Part shown: piece by piece, positions 16,401 through 26,013 of the stretch
Position numbering within the stretch: position 1 is the first letter of the stretch
How the letters are laid out: each line of letters opens with the position of its first letter
Assembly: GCA_002869565.1 (NCBI GenBank)
Contig: PKUJ01000027.1
Location: forward strand, 256,801 to 320,800
DNA length: 64,000 nt
Source: Arcobacter sp.
GTDB taxonomy: Bacteria; Campylobacterota; Campylobacteria; Campylobacterales; Arcobacteraceae
Direction of reading: 5' to 3'
Notes under the pieces: generated by a model
The model's input: only the letters and a program-made list of their open reading frames with translations
What the model was told of the DNA's origin: nothing
The model's database searches: none
Position numbers and translations under genes: made by a program

Positions 16401-17537
16401 ATGAGAGATATACCTTTTTATCAAACATCAATTGGTGAAGATGAATTAAGCCAACTAAAGGCTGTTTTAGAACTTAATAAAGATGAAAATAAAGTTTTAG
16501 AACTTGAAGATAATCTTGCTAATTTTGTTGGAGCAAAATACGCTGTGGCAACTTGTAATGCAACTGCGGCTATTCATTTAGCTCTTAGTGCTATTAAGTT
16601 AAAAAGAGGTGATAAAATTTTAATGTCAGTTAACTCTTTTGTTAATATACCAGAAGTTGTAAGACATTTTGATGCTGAACCTATTTTTATTGATATTAAT
16701 AGTGAAGATATGAATATTGATATAAATAAATTTGAAAAAGCACTTGAAGAAAATAAAACTAAAAAACTAAGAGGTGCAATTATAACTTTTGTTGCTGGTC
16801 AAACTCCTGATTTAGATAGAATTTATGATATTGCTGAAAAGTATGGGATTATTCTTATAGAAGATGCAACTTGTGCATTGGGGGTTACATATAAAGATGA
16901 AACTGTTGGAAGTTTAAGAGCAGATATGACTATTTTTTCAACTAATCCATCAAATGGTAAATATTCTGTAAGTAGATCTGGTATTATTGTTACTAATAAC
17001 GAAGAAATTGCTACAAGAGCAAAACTTCTTAGAACTCATGCAATTACAACTACTTATGATGATTTTGGGAACTTAGATTATATTTATGATGTTGTTGATA
17101 TTGGACACAAATATGATATTTCAGAACTTGATGCAGCATTTTCTCTTGCTCAACTTCAAAAAACTAATAAATTTATAAAAAGAAGAAAAGAGATTGCGAA
17201 AATTTATAAAGATAGACTAGCTGGTATAAGACATGTGACAATACCAAGTCATAAAGATGAACATATTTTTACACAATTTATTATAAAAATTTCTAGAAAC
17301 AGAGATGCTTTTGCAAGAGCATTAAAAGAAAAAGGAATTGCTACTGGACTTAACTATATTCCATTACACCTTTTATCATATTATAAAAATAAATATTCTA
17401 TTAAAATTACAACATTTGGTACGGCATTGACTTCATACCAACAAATTTTATCAATTCCTATGTATCCAAGTATGACGGATGATGAAGTTAATTATATTTG
17501 TGATGAGATTATTGCTATAGCTTCTGAATGGATATAA
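16401..17537 (+). CDS. DegT/DnrJ/EryC1/StrS-family PLP aminotransferase
   Basis: 378 residues from ATG 16401, chosen over ATG 16389 because GGAG at 16391-16394 is well spaced from it. The family blocks are present: EDNLANFVGAKYAVATCNATAAIHLAL, EDATCALGVTYK and, around the PLP lysine, TIFSTNPSNGKYS. The last is unlike the usual SFHxxKxxTxGEGG, but the lysine is kept. These enzymes aminate keto-sugars for surface glycans. It sits between nadE and lpxK, so a role in envelope sugar synthesis is plausible. Confidence 0.85.
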   Translation: MRDIPFYQTSIGEDELSQLKAVLELNKDENKVLELEDNLANFVGAKYAVATCNATAAIHLALSAIKLKRGDKILMSVNSFVNIPEVVRHFDAEPIFIDINSEDMNIDINKFEKALEENKTKKLRGAIITFVAGQTPDLDRIYDIAEKYGIILIEDATCALGVTYKDETVGSLRADMTIFSTNPSNGKYSVSRSGIIVTNNEEIATRAKLLRTHAITTTYDDFGNLDYIYDVVDIGHKYDISELDAAFSLAQLQKTNKFIKRRKEIAKIYKDRLAGIRHVTIPSHKDEHIFTQFIIKISRNRDAFARALKEKGIATGLNYIPLHLLSYYKNKYSIKITTFGTALTSYQQILSIPMYPSMTDDEVNYICDEIIAIASEWI

Positions 17538-17541
17538 TAAT

Positions 17542-18483
17542 TTGAAGAAAAAGCTTTTTTTATGGGTAGAAGATTATCTCTTCTTCCCAAATCTTTTTCA
17601 ACAAATAATCTCTCTTTTACTTCTACCCTTAACTCTAATATACATGTTAATAATTGCTTTTAAAAGAGCATCTGCAAAACCAATAGATTTTGGTATGCCT
17701 GTTATTTCTATAGGAAATATTATTGTTGGAGGAAGTGGTAAAACTCCTCTAACTATTCATTTGGCTAAAAAATTTGAAAATGCTTGTGTTATATTAAGAG
17801 GTTATGGGCGAGAGTCTAAGGGCCTTTTTGTAGTGTCTAAAAATGGAATGATCTTAGAAGATATAAAAACAAGTGGTGATGAGGCTATGCTTCTTGCCAA
17901 TTCTTTACCAAATGCAACTATTATAGTAAGTGAAGATAGAAAAGAAGCTATTTTAAAGGCCAAAGAATTGGGCTGTAAAATAGTTTTTCTAGATGATGGG
18001 TTTTCAAAATATGATATACATAAATTTGATATTTTAATACGTCCAAAAGATGAACCTTCAAATGTTTTTTGTCTTCCTAGTGGTGGATATAGAGAACCAA
18101 AAATGGCATACTCTTTTGCCCAATTAGAATTACAAGAAGGAAAGGATTTCATAAGAGTTGTATCTTTTTCTTTAGATGGCGAGTATATTGATATCTTACC
18201 TTCCAAATTACTACTTTTAACTGCAATTTCAAAACCAAAAAGACTTTTAGATTTTTTACCTTCGCATACTAAAATGGAAGCATTTGAAGATCATCATATC
18301 TTTACTAAAGAAGAAATAGAAGCTATTAAGGATAAATATAAAGATTACTCTATAATTACTACTTCAAAAGATTTAGTAAAGTTAGAATCTTTTAATATAG
18401 AAAATATTTATCTTATGGATTTAAGCTTACAAGTCATCTCAGAGCTTGATTTAATTGAAGAATATATTAATAGTTATAAATAA
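17542..18483 (+). CDS. lpxK: Tetraacyldisaccharide 4'-kinase
   Basis: 313 residues from TTG 17542, five bases after the previous stop. The P-loop is GNIIVGGSGKTPL near residue 53, followed by ILRGYGR, SGDEAMLLA and the FLDDGFSKY block, all typical for LpxK. It phosphorylates the 4' position of the lipid A disaccharide at the inner membrane. An N-terminal hydrophobic helix (about 17-38) fits the known membrane anchor. Confidence 0.95.
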   Translation: MKKKLFLWVEDYLFFPNLFQQIISLLLLPLTLIYMLIIAFKRASAKPIDFGMPVISIGNIIVGGSGKTPLTIHLAKKFENACVILRGYGRESKGLFVVSKNGMILEDIKTSGDEAMLLANSLPNATIIVSEDRKEAILKAKELGCKIVFLDDGFSKYDIHKFDILIRPKDEPSNVFCLPSGGYREPKMAYSFAQLELQEGKDFIRVVSFSLDGEYIDILPSKLLLLTAISKPKRLLDFLPSHTKMEAFEDHHIFTKEEIEAIKDKYKDYSIITTSKDLVKLESFNIENIYLMDLSLQVISELDLIEEYINSYK

Positions 18484-18541
18484 TTTTTAATTAAGTACCT
18501 ACTTGATAACATTAAGTTATAATGCTTAAGAGGATTATCAG

Positions 18542-20560
18542 ATGCTTAGAGAAAAGAATATTTCTAAAATAATTTTACTACTACCAATTTTTTTTACAGT
18601 TATTGCTACTTTTAGTACTCTTTATATTGCTATCTCATTTCTCAATGAGCATTTTAAATATGATGTTCAAATATTAGAAAAAAAAGAATTACAATTACAA
18701 AAACAAGACTTAAAAAATAAGATTGATAACGTTTATAACTATTTATCATATAAAAAAATAGAAGCAAAAGATAGATTAAAAGAGAGGCTTAAAAGTAGAG
18801 TTCATATGGCTCATGAATTTATATCTAGAATATATGATGAAAAAAAAGATTTATTATCAGAACAAGAGTTACGAAGATATATTTTAGAAACATTAAGAAA
18901 AATAAGATTTGAAAAAGATGGTTATTTTTTTGTTTAATATATAAAAGATGAGAATCAATCTATTTCAAGATTGATACCTTCCTCTCCTAACTTAGAAAAT
19001 AGAAATTCTATTAATTTGAAAGATGCAGCAGGCAAGTATTTTGTTCAAGAGGCTATTAATATTGTAAAGAGTAAAGATGAAGGATTTCTTGAGTATCAAT
19101 GGTACAAATTATCAGATAAAAAACAATATAAAAAGATTTCCTTTGTAAAATTTTTCAAACCTTTTGATTGGTATATTGGTTATGGTGAATATTTAGATGA
19201 TTTTGAGATAGAAGTAATGGAAGAAGCAAAAAAAAGATTAAATTTATTTAAATTTGATAAAAATGAATATGTATGGACTCATAATTCTAAATATATACTT
19301 CTTCAACATCCTTATAGAAAGAAAGATATAGGTACGGATGATACGAATTTAGTTGATAAAAAAAATACAAAAATAATACAACTATTTGTATCAAAAGCTT
19401 TAGAAAAAAAAGAGGGAAGTTTTGTAGAGTATTATTGGAACAAGCCTAATGATAATAAGTTAACAAAAAAAATTGCGTATATAAGATATTTTGAAGATTG
19501 GGATTGGGTTATTGGTACAGGTCTTTATCTCGAGGACATTGAACTTATTCTTAAAAATTTAAAAGATAATAAAGAAAAAGAAATAAAACATATATTATTT
19601 AAGTCAACTTTATTTGTTTTAATAATTTTATTCCTTGTAATAATCAGCTCTTTATTAATATCAAGAAGAGTAAACAATAGTTTCTTATCTTATAAGAAAA
19701 AGATAGAAAAACATAAAGATGAATTAGAAGAAAAAGTAAGAGATAAAACAATAGAGTTGCATGAATTAAATGAACAATTAGAAGAAAAGATTACTCAAAG
19801 AGTGAAAGAATTAAAAGATAAGGATGAAATTCTTACTCAACAGTCAAAAATGGTGGCTCTAGGAGAGATGATTGGAAATATTGCACACCAATGGAGACAA
19901 CCTTTAAGTGCAATTTCTACAGCTGCTAGTGGATTAAGAGTAAAAAAAGAAATGGATATTTTAGATGATGATGATATTATCGAGTTCTCAGATGGAATTG
20001 TAAAAAATGCAAATTATTTATCTCAAGTAATTGAAGACTTTAAAAACTATATTAAGGGTGAAAAGCTAAAAATTGATTTTGATTTAAAAGAAGCTATATT
20101 GCATGCCCTAAATATATTTGATTCTTCAATTCATAATCATAATTTAAAAATAATAAAGAATTTTAAAAATGAAATTATTGTAAAGAACTATAAAAATGAA
20201 TTAGTCCAAGCGTTGGTCAATATTTTAAATAATGCAAAAGATGCCTTAAAAAAATATCAAGAAAATGAAGATGATAGGATTATCTTTATTTCAACAGATA
20301 TAATTGATAATAAAGCTGTACTAATAATACAAGATAGTGGAAATGGTATTACTGAAAATATTATTAATAAAATATTTGAACCTTATTTTACTACAAAAGA
20401 TAAAGAACAAGGTACTGGACTAGGCTTATATATGGCTTACAAGATTATTACTGATAGTATGGAAGGGGATATAAAAGTTGAGAACTCTATATTTAATTAT
20501 AACAATAAATCCTACAAAGGTGCAAAATTTACGATTATTTTAGATTTAAAAAAAGAATAA
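18542..20560 (+). pseudogene. Double-Cache sensor histidine kinase with in-frame TAA
   Basis: One continuous frame of 673 codons is broken only by TAA at 18935-18937, between GYFFV and YIKDEN, within the first Cache domain. Both sides belong to the same protein: N-terminal membrane helix (12-34), Cache region to about residue 340, second helix (LFVLIILFLVIISSLLI), coiled coil, HisKA motif ALGEMIGNIAHQWRQPL, and HATPase with DSGNGI, FEPYFTTK and GTGLGLYMAY. No response regulator is adjacent. A single base change explains the stop. It is either a nonsense mutation, a sequence error, or a read-through site; downstream ATGs could give a soluble kinase fragment. Confidence 0.85.
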
Positions 20561-20603
20561 AACTACAATTTTCCTCTCATATAACAATTTAAAGCCAACA
20601 TAA

Positions 20604-20633
20604 TATACAAGTACCGTAACTTGTATAGACAAG
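20604..20633. promoter_or_regulatory. PhnF-type operator 1
   Basis: CTTGTATAGACAAG (20620-20633) is a near-perfect dyad that matches the layout of known PhnF/HutC operators (TGTATAGACA core). It overlaps a second inverted repeat with arms TATACAAGT (20604-20612) and ACTTGTATA (20619-20627). It lies upstream of a TATACT -10 candidate at 20662-20667. Confidence 0.75.
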
Positions 20634-20677
20634 ATGTAATCACTCTGTAACATACCTCTTTTATACTTACACCAATC

Positions 20678-20697
20678 AAACTTGTATAGACAAGTTT
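20678..20697. promoter_or_regulatory. PhnF-type operator 2
   Basis: AAACTTGTAT-AGACAAGTTT, with the same CTTGTATAGACAAG core as operator 1, exactly 61 bp downstream of it and ending 12 nt before the phnF start. The position just after the -10 candidate fits repression by PhnF at its own promoter. Confidence 0.8.
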
Positions 20698-20709
20698 CAA
20701 GGATATGAT

Positions 20710-21435
20710 TTGGTGAAGAGATATGAAAAACCAATGTATGTAAAACTTTATGAAAAGATTTTAAAAAACATTGAAAATAAAAAATATAATTCTTCTGATA
20801 AGTTACCTTCAGAGAATGATTTTGCAAGAGAATTTGATGTAAATAGACATACTATAAGGCAAGCATTATCCTTATTAAAAGATGAAGGTTATATTTATAC
20901 AAAAAAAGGGAAAGGCAATTTTATTGCAAATATTAAAGTTCCTTATTCTATCTCTACTAAAAGTTCATACTCTTCAAAAATTCTAGATCTTGGATATGAA
21001 CCCAAAACTGAATTATTAAGTGCAGATATTATTGAACCAACTGTAGATGTAGCAAAGAATCTTGCTTTAAATAGCAAACTAAAAGTAATAGAGTTAAAGT
21101 TATTACGTTATGCAAATGATTTACCTATTTCAGTTACTTATTCTTATTTTGATGCTTTTCTTTATAGAAAGATAATTGATAACTTAGATTACGAACCTTT
21201 CTCTTTGTATAAAATTTTAGAGAAATGTTACCCAACTTTGGAAGTAACAAAAATTTCAACAGTTTTTGAATCATTGGGAACAAATAAAGAGTTAAGTGAA
21301 TTATTAATGATGCCTACAAACTCACCAATACTTGCTGCTAGTACTTTATCTAAAGACCAACATGGAAATTTTGTTGAATATGGAACCGCATATTTTAGAG
21401 GTGACACCTGCAAAGTCAAAGTTGATTTAATTTAA
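20710..21435 (+). CDS. phnF: GntR/HutC-family phosphonate operon regulator
   Basis: 241 residues. N-terminal winged helix: KLPSENDFAREFDVNRHTIRQALSLLKDEGYI (HTH near 35-55). C-terminal UTRA ligand-binding domain: FVEYGTAYFRGDTCKVKVD. Start is TTG 20710 (six bases after AAGGA) or GTG 20713. It heads the C-P lyase operon and two matching operators lie in its leader, so it most likely represses phn genes until phosphonate or low phosphate relieves it. Which ligand it binds is not visible. Confidence 0.88.
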   Translation: MVKRYEKPMYVKLYEKILKNIENKKYNSSDKLPSENDFAREFDVNRHTIRQALSLLKDEGYIYTKKGKGNFIANIKVPYSISTKSSYSSKILDLGYEPKTELLSADIIEPTVDVAKNLALNSKLKVIELKLLRYANDLPISVTYSYFDAFLYRKIIDNLDYEPFSLYKILEKCYPTLEVTKISTVFESLGTNKELSELLMMPTNSPILAASTLSKDQHGNFVEYGTAYFRGDTCKVKVDLI

Positions 21436-21450
21436 TTAGGAGATATTTAA

Positions 21451-22188
21451 GTGATAAAAATGAAAAACCTTACTTTAGGTTATAAAAAAGAGAAAATTTT
21501 AAATGATGTAGATTTAAAAATTAAAAAAGGTGAATTCATTGGAATCATAGGACCAAGTGGTGCTGGTAAATCTACACTTCTTATGTCAATCACTGGAGGA
21601 ATAAAAGTTTTTGATGGAAAATTTGAAGTTTTAGATTTTGATTTAGAAAATATAAAAAAGAAAAATTTAACTAAATTAAGAGAACAAGTTGGCGTTATTT
21701 TTCAAGGTTATAACTTAGTTGATAGATTAAGTGTTCTCGATAATGTTATTAGTGGAATGTTAAAAGATATTCCTTTAACAAGAGCGATAATTAAACTTTA
21801 TAAAAAGAAGGAGTTAGAGAAAGCAAAAGAGTATATGGACATTGTTGATATTACAAAACATTCGTTAAAAAGGTGTGATGAACTTTCGGGAGGACAAAGA
21901 CAAAGAGTTGCAATTGCTCGAGCTTTAGCTGCTGAACCAAAGATTATCTTAGCAGATGAGCCAGTTTCTGCGCTTGATCCTAAAAGTGCAAAAAAAGTAA
22001 TGGGGATATTGAAGAAGGTTAACGAAATTTACGGGGTTACTGTTGTAGTTAACCTTCATCATTTGGAGTATGCCAAAGAGTATTGTGACCGTATCATTGG
22101 AGTAAATGATGGCAGAGTAATTTTTGACGACAACAGCGAAAACTTAACTGATAAATTAGTTGAGAAAATTTACACTATAAATAATTAA
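21451..22188 (+). CDS. phnC: Phosphonate ABC transporter ATP-binding protein
   Basis: 245 residues from GTG 21451 (AGGAGA seven bases before). Walker A is GPSGAGKST, the ABC signature LSGGQRQRVAIARAL, Walker B IILADEPVSAL, and H-loop NLHH. It powers phosphonate import across the inner membrane with PhnD and PhnE, which follow in order. Sequence details such as QGYNLVDRLSVLDNVI are typical of PhnC. Confidence 0.95.
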   Translation: MIKMKNLTLGYKKEKILNDVDLKIKKGEFIGIIGPSGAGKSTLLMSITGGIKVFDGKFEVLDFDLENIKKKNLTKLREQVGVIFQGYNLVDRLSVLDNVISGMLKDIPLTRAIIKLYKKKELEKAKEYMDIVDITKHSLKRCDELSGGQRQRVAIARALAAEPKIILADEPVSALDPKSAKKVMGILKKVNEIYGVTVVVNLHHLEYAKEYCDRIIGVNDGRVIFDDNSENLTDKLVEKIYTINN

Positions 22189-22202
22189 TATAAGGGATAA
22201 AA

Positions 22203-23069
22203 ATGAAACTAGTAAAGAAAATAGCAGTAGCTTCTATAGCATTAGGTTTAATGACAACATCAATGATGGCACAAGAAAAATGGCCAGATAAAATTACTTT
22301 TGGTGTAATTCCAGTTGCTGGTTCAACTTCAATGAAAGAGAACTTTGGACCTTTAACTTCTTTTTTAGAAAAATCTTTAGGAATTAAAGTTGAAATGAAA
22401 TTAGCAGGTGATTACACAGGGATTATTACAGGTATGCAACATAAACATATTGATGTAGCTTACTTAGGACCAAAATCTTATGTAGAGGCCGCAAAAAGAG
22501 CTAATGCTGAAGCTTTAGTTGTAGAAGTAGATGGAGAGTCAGGATTACCAGGTTATAGAGGTATTATTATTACTAAAAAAGGTTCAGGTTTAAAAACTTT
22601 GGCAGATCTTAAAGGTAAAACTTGGGCATTTACATCTTCACAATCTACATCAGGAACTTTAGTTCCAACTGTTATGTTCTCTAAAACTGGAATTGATCCT
22701 AAAAAATATTTTTCTAAAGTTGTATATTCAGGTGGACATGAAGCTTCAATCTTAACAGTAAAAGCTGGAAAGATTGATGCTGCTTCTACAAATAATTTAG
22801 ATTTTAACAGAGGTGTTGGAAAACATTGGAAAAAAGATGGCTTTAATGTACTTTGGACTTCAGATTTAATTCCAGGGGCTCCAATGGCAGCAAGAAAAGA
22901 TTTACCAGCTTCTTTAAAAATGGCTTTAAAAGGTGCATTTCTTTCTTATAACGATCCAGAAGGTTTAAAAAGACTTAAAAATAAAGGTTTCATCAAAGGT
23001 GATGACTCAGTTTATGATCCAGTTAGAGAATTAATTGAATTAAAAAAACAATTAAAAAATAAAAAATAA
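22203..23069 (+). CDS. phnD: Phosphonate-binding periplasmic protein
   Basis: 288 residues with a signal peptide cleaved after MMA (residues 21-23). Type II periplasmic binding protein of the phosphate/phosphite/phosphonate family: FGVIPVAGS, DVAYLGPKSYVEA and FTSSQSTSGTLVP are the ligand-loop blocks. It delivers phosphonates (2-aminoethylphosphonate-type or alkylphosphonates; the ligand range is not readable) to PhnE. A hairpin after the gene may protect its mRNA and raise its level over phnE. Confidence 0.94.
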   Translation: MKLVKKIAVASIALGLMTTSMMAQEKWPDKITFGVIPVAGSTSMKENFGPLTSFLEKSLGIKVEMKLAGDYTGIITGMQHKHIDVAYLGPKSYVEAAKRANAEALVVEVDGESGLPGYRGIIITKKGSGLKTLADLKGKTWAFTSSQSTSGTLVPTVMFSKTGIDPKKYFSKVVYSGGHEASILTVKAGKIDAASTNNLDFNRGVGKHWKKDGFNVLWTSDLIPGAPMAARKDLPASLKMALKGAFLSYNDPEGLKRLKNKGFIKGDDSVYDPVRELIELKKQLKNKK

Positions 23070-23077
23070 TTTATATA

Positions 23078-23100
23078 AAGTAGGCAGAGTATGCCTATTT
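23078..23100 (+). other. Intergenic hairpin between phnD and phnE
   Basis: TAGGCA (23081-23086) pairs with TGCCTA (23092-23097) around a 5-nt loop; the stem extends outward through a G-U pair and A-T pairs into a short T-run. It resembles an attenuating or mRNA-stabilising stem, such as those found after other periplasmic binding protein genes. Confidence 0.6.
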
Positions 23101-23116
23101 TATAAAAGGAAATATA

Positions 23117-23974
23117 ATGAATGTAGAAGAATTAAGAGTAAAAAGTAGTCCTTTTTCTTTTTATAAATCAGCTGTTATTGTAATATTTTTATTAATAGTT
23201 GCACAAAGTTGGAATGATACTGAGATGAGCTTTTTTGCACTAATTGATGGGTGGCATTATATGATGGAATATATAAGTGGTAATCCAGATATTGAAGGAA
23301 GTGGTTTTTTCCCACCAAATTTAAATAGTGATGATTTATTAACATATTCATTATCAATGTTAGAAACAATACAAATGGCAATTATTGCGCTTGTTTTATC
23401 AATAATTGTAGCAGTTCCATTATCATATATGAGTTCTAGAAACATATTAAATATTTTGATACCAGGGAATACTCCTTTTCATCTTTTTTTAAAAAGAGTG
23501 ATATATGGAAGTGCTACATTAGTTGCTAATGTCTTTAGGTCAATAAATGAAATAATTTGGGCATTAATTTTTGTAAGTGCTGTTGGGTTAGGCCCAATGG
23601 CAGGGATTTTAGCATTAGGTGTCCATACAGCAGGAGTTTTATCAAAACTTTTAAGTGAAGGTAACGAAGCTATTGATCCTGGACCTGTTGAAGCACTTAC
23701 TACTACTGGGGCTGGATTTATAAAAGTATTAATTTATGCAGTACTTCCTCAGACTTTACCACATTTTGTATCAATGGCTCTATATAGGTTTGAATCAGAT
23801 GTACGAAGTGCTTCAATATTAGGTTTTGTTGGGGCAGGTGGTATTGGATTTTATTTATTTGATAAGATGAGAGCTTTTGAAAATGCAGACGTTTGCACGA
23901 TTATTATAGTAATAGTTTTAACTGTTTGGTTATTAGATAAATTAAGTGCAGTCATAAGAAGAAGGTTTATATAA
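23117..23974 (+). CDS. phnE: Phosphonate ABC transporter permease
   Basis: 285 residues. Hydrophobic helices near 18-35, 85-110, 130-160 and 240-270 fit the BPD_transp_1 fold. The cytoplasmic EAA loop, which contacts PhnC, is EALTTTGAGFIKVLIYAVLP. It is a single permease gene and would act as a homodimer. It is preceded by AAAGGAAAT and follows phnD after 47 nt. Confidence 0.94.
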   Translation: MNVEELRVKSSPFSFYKSAVIVIFLLIVAQSWNDTEMSFFALIDGWHYMMEYISGNPDIEGSGFFPPNLNSDDLLTYSLSMLETIQMAIIALVLSIIVAVPLSYMSSRNILNILIPGNTPFHLFLKRVIYGSATLVANVFRSINEIIWALIFVSAVGLGPMAGILALGVHTAGVLSKLLSEGNEAIDPGPVEALTTTGAGFIKVLIYAVLPQTLPHFVSMALYRFESDVRSASILGFVGAGGIGFYLFDKMRAFENADVCTIIIVIVLTVWLLDKLSAVIRRRFI

Positions 23975-23977
23975 AAA

Positions 23978-24391
23978 ATGAAAAGAGAAGATATTAATGA
24001 TTTGGCACAAATAGTGTCACTTGAAAAGTTAGAAAAACTATATAAAAAGATTGATGAAAAGTATAAAGTAAAAGTATTGACTAGTCCAACAGAACAAACA
24101 CTTTTAGTTCCAGTAAAAGACCCTATCTCTGGCGGTGAATTTTATGCAGGAGAAGTCTTAGTAACTTCAACAATTGTTCAGGTTGAAGATGTAAAAGGTT
24201 GGTCTATGGTTATGGATACAAATGAAAAATTATCTTTGTATACAGCTGTATTAGATGCATGTTTTGAAGCAAATATATTAAAAAATGAAATAAAAAGTCT
24301 TTTAAAAGAGGCTAAAAAAAGTATCGAAGATAAACGAAAAAAATTAAATAGAAAAGTAAACTCAACTAGAGTTTCTTTTGATTTGATGTAA
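23978..24391 (+). CDS. phnG: C-P lyase core subunit PhnG
   Basis: 137 residues, usual PhnG size. The block GGEFYAGEVLVTSTIVQVEDVKGW matches the family's conserved centre. PhnG joins PhnH, PhnI and PhnJ in the C-P lyase core complex; with PhnI it is needed for forming the ribose-phosphonate nucleotide intermediate from ATP and phosphonate. The start is 3 nt after the phnE stop. Confidence 0.93.
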   Translation: MKREDINDLAQIVSLEKLEKLYKKIDEKYKVKVLTSPTEQTLLVPVKDPISGGEFYAGEVLVTSTIVQVEDVKGWSMVMDTNEKLSLYTAVLDACFEANILKNEIKSLLKEAKKSIEDKRKKLNRKVNSTRVSFDLM

Positions 24392-24400
24392 AGGCAAAAA

Positions 24401-24937
24401 ATGAAAACAGTTGATATTGAAAAATTAAATAGAGATAATTTTAGAGCTATGATGAATGCTTTATCTATGCCAGGTACTATTGAAAAGGTTGAACCTTTAT
24501 TTGATTCTCATTTATTAGCAATGGCTAATACTCTTTTATATTCAGAAGTATCTTTTCATTATGAAGGAAAAGAGGAGTTTGAATTAATTGAAGCAATTAC
24601 AAATTCAAAAAAAGTTGAAGCCCAAGATGCTGATTATGTCTTTTCTGACCAAATAAATGATTATTTATTTAATAAAGGGAAAGTTGGTACTTCAAAAGAT
24701 CCTGAGTTTTCTACTACTTTTATTTTTAAATGTAAAAACTTCAAAGGGCAGAAAGTAAGACTATCAGGTCCTGGAATAGAAAATCAAGTTGAAGTGACTC
24801 TTCCTGTAGATAAATCTTTTATTGATTTTTTTAATGAAAAAAATTCATATTATCCCATGGGAAATGAAGTATTTTTTTTAAACAAAGATTCTGAAATTAT
24901 TGGAATTACAAGAACTACAAAAGTGGAGATTATTTAA
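24401..24937 (+). CDS. phnH: C-P lyase core subunit PhnH
   Basis: 178 residues. N-terminal NFRAMMNALSMPGTIEKV and the later RLSGPGIENQVEV are typical for PhnH. The C-terminus carries NEVFFLNKDSEIIGITRTTKVEI. It is a structural member of the PhnGHIJ core. Its last base overlaps the first base of phnI. Confidence 0.93.
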   Translation: MKTVDIEKLNRDNFRAMMNALSMPGTIEKVEPLFDSHLLAMANTLLYSEVSFHYEGKEEFELIEAITNSKKVEAQDADYVFSDQINDYLFNKGKVGTSKDPEFSTTFIFKCKNFKGQKVRLSGPGIENQVEVTLPVDKSFIDFFNEKNSYYPMGNEVFFLNKDSEIIGITRTTKVEII

Positions 24938-26013
24938 TGGCTTATTATGCAATAAAGGGTGGTGAAGAAGCGATTAAAAATTCCCTTGATTTTTACAGTG
25001 ATTTGACAAGTGAAGCACAAAAACTTGATAATGAAGCACTAATTGATGGTCTAACATTTTCTATTGATAAAGTTATGAGTGAAGGATCACTTTATTCAAA
25101 AAAACTTGCAGCTCTTGCAATTAAAAGAAGTGCTGGAGATATGTTAAATGCTTCTTTTTTTTTAAGAGCTCATAGAAGTTCTTGTCAACGAATAGGAATT
25201 TCTAAAACTATAAATGTAAATGATATGAGATTAAATAGAAGAATTTCATCTGCTTTTAAAGATATAGAAGGTGGTCAATTACTTGGTGCTTCAAATGATT
25301 ATGAAATAAAATTATTAGTTGATTTGAAGAATGAAGATGTAAATCTAGAAGAGTATTCAAATAAAGACAATGTAATAAAATCAGCTTTAACACCTCTACG
25401 TGAGGATAATTTAATAAAAACTCTTGCAAAAGAAGAACAAGCTTGGGATATTACAAGAAATTATCCAAATGCTCCATATCCAAGAAGTGCAGTGCTGCAA
25501 GTAATGAGTAGAGGTGAAAGTGGGGCACTTTTAACTGTTGGATATATGACAATGAGAGGATATGGCGATGTTCATCCTACTATTGGAGATTTAAGAATTG
25601 GTGAGCTTGATATTAAATTTACTCATCCTTTTACAAAAAATGATGTGAAAGTTGGCACAATTGAAGCAACTGCTGTTGAAAGTATTGGAACGTTTAACAA
25701 AGATAGTGAAGGTGATACCAAACTTACAACTGGTTTTGGATTTTGTTTTGGGAAAAATGAAACAAAAGCTATTTCTATGTCTATAATTGATTTGACTTTA
25801 TACAACAACACATATTCTGTTGGAGGAGATAATATTATTGCTGCTGACTTTGAGATGATAATGCATCATTTAGATGGTATTGAATCTTTTGGAATGACAA
25901 ATCATTTTAAATTGCCACACTATGTGACTTTTCAAACTGATTATCAAATTTTTAAATGTGCACAAAAATATTCAGAAGAACTTAAACAAAATGAGAAAGG
26001 AGAAGCAAAATGA
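24937..26013 (+). CDS. phnI: C-P lyase core subunit PhnI (nucleosidase)
   Basis: 358 residues, normal length. Blocks: MAYYAIKGGEEAI at the start, RRISSAFKDIEGGQLLGASNDYEIKLL, and RGYGDVHPTIGDLRIGELDI. With PhnG and PhnH it displaces adenine from ATP or GTP with the phosphonate to give the 5'-triphospho-ribosyl phosphonate. The ATGA overlap with phnJ implies coupled synthesis. Confidence 0.95.
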   Translation: MAYYAIKGGEEAIKNSLDFYSDLTSEAQKLDNEALIDGLTFSIDKVMSEGSLYSKKLAALAIKRSAGDMLNASFFLRAHRSSCQRIGISKTINVNDMRLNRRISSAFKDIEGGQLLGASNDYEIKLLVDLKNEDVNLEEYSNKDNVIKSALTPLREDNLIKTLAKEEQAWDITRNYPNAPYPRSAVLQVMSRGESGALLTVGYMTMRGYGDVHPTIGDLRIGELDIKFTHPFTKNDVKVGTIEATAVESIGTFNKDSEGDTKLTTGFGFCFGKNETKAISMSIIDLTLYNNTYSVGGDNIIAADFEMIMHHLDGIESFGMTNHFKLPHYVTFQTDYQIFKCAQKYSEELKQNEKGEAK

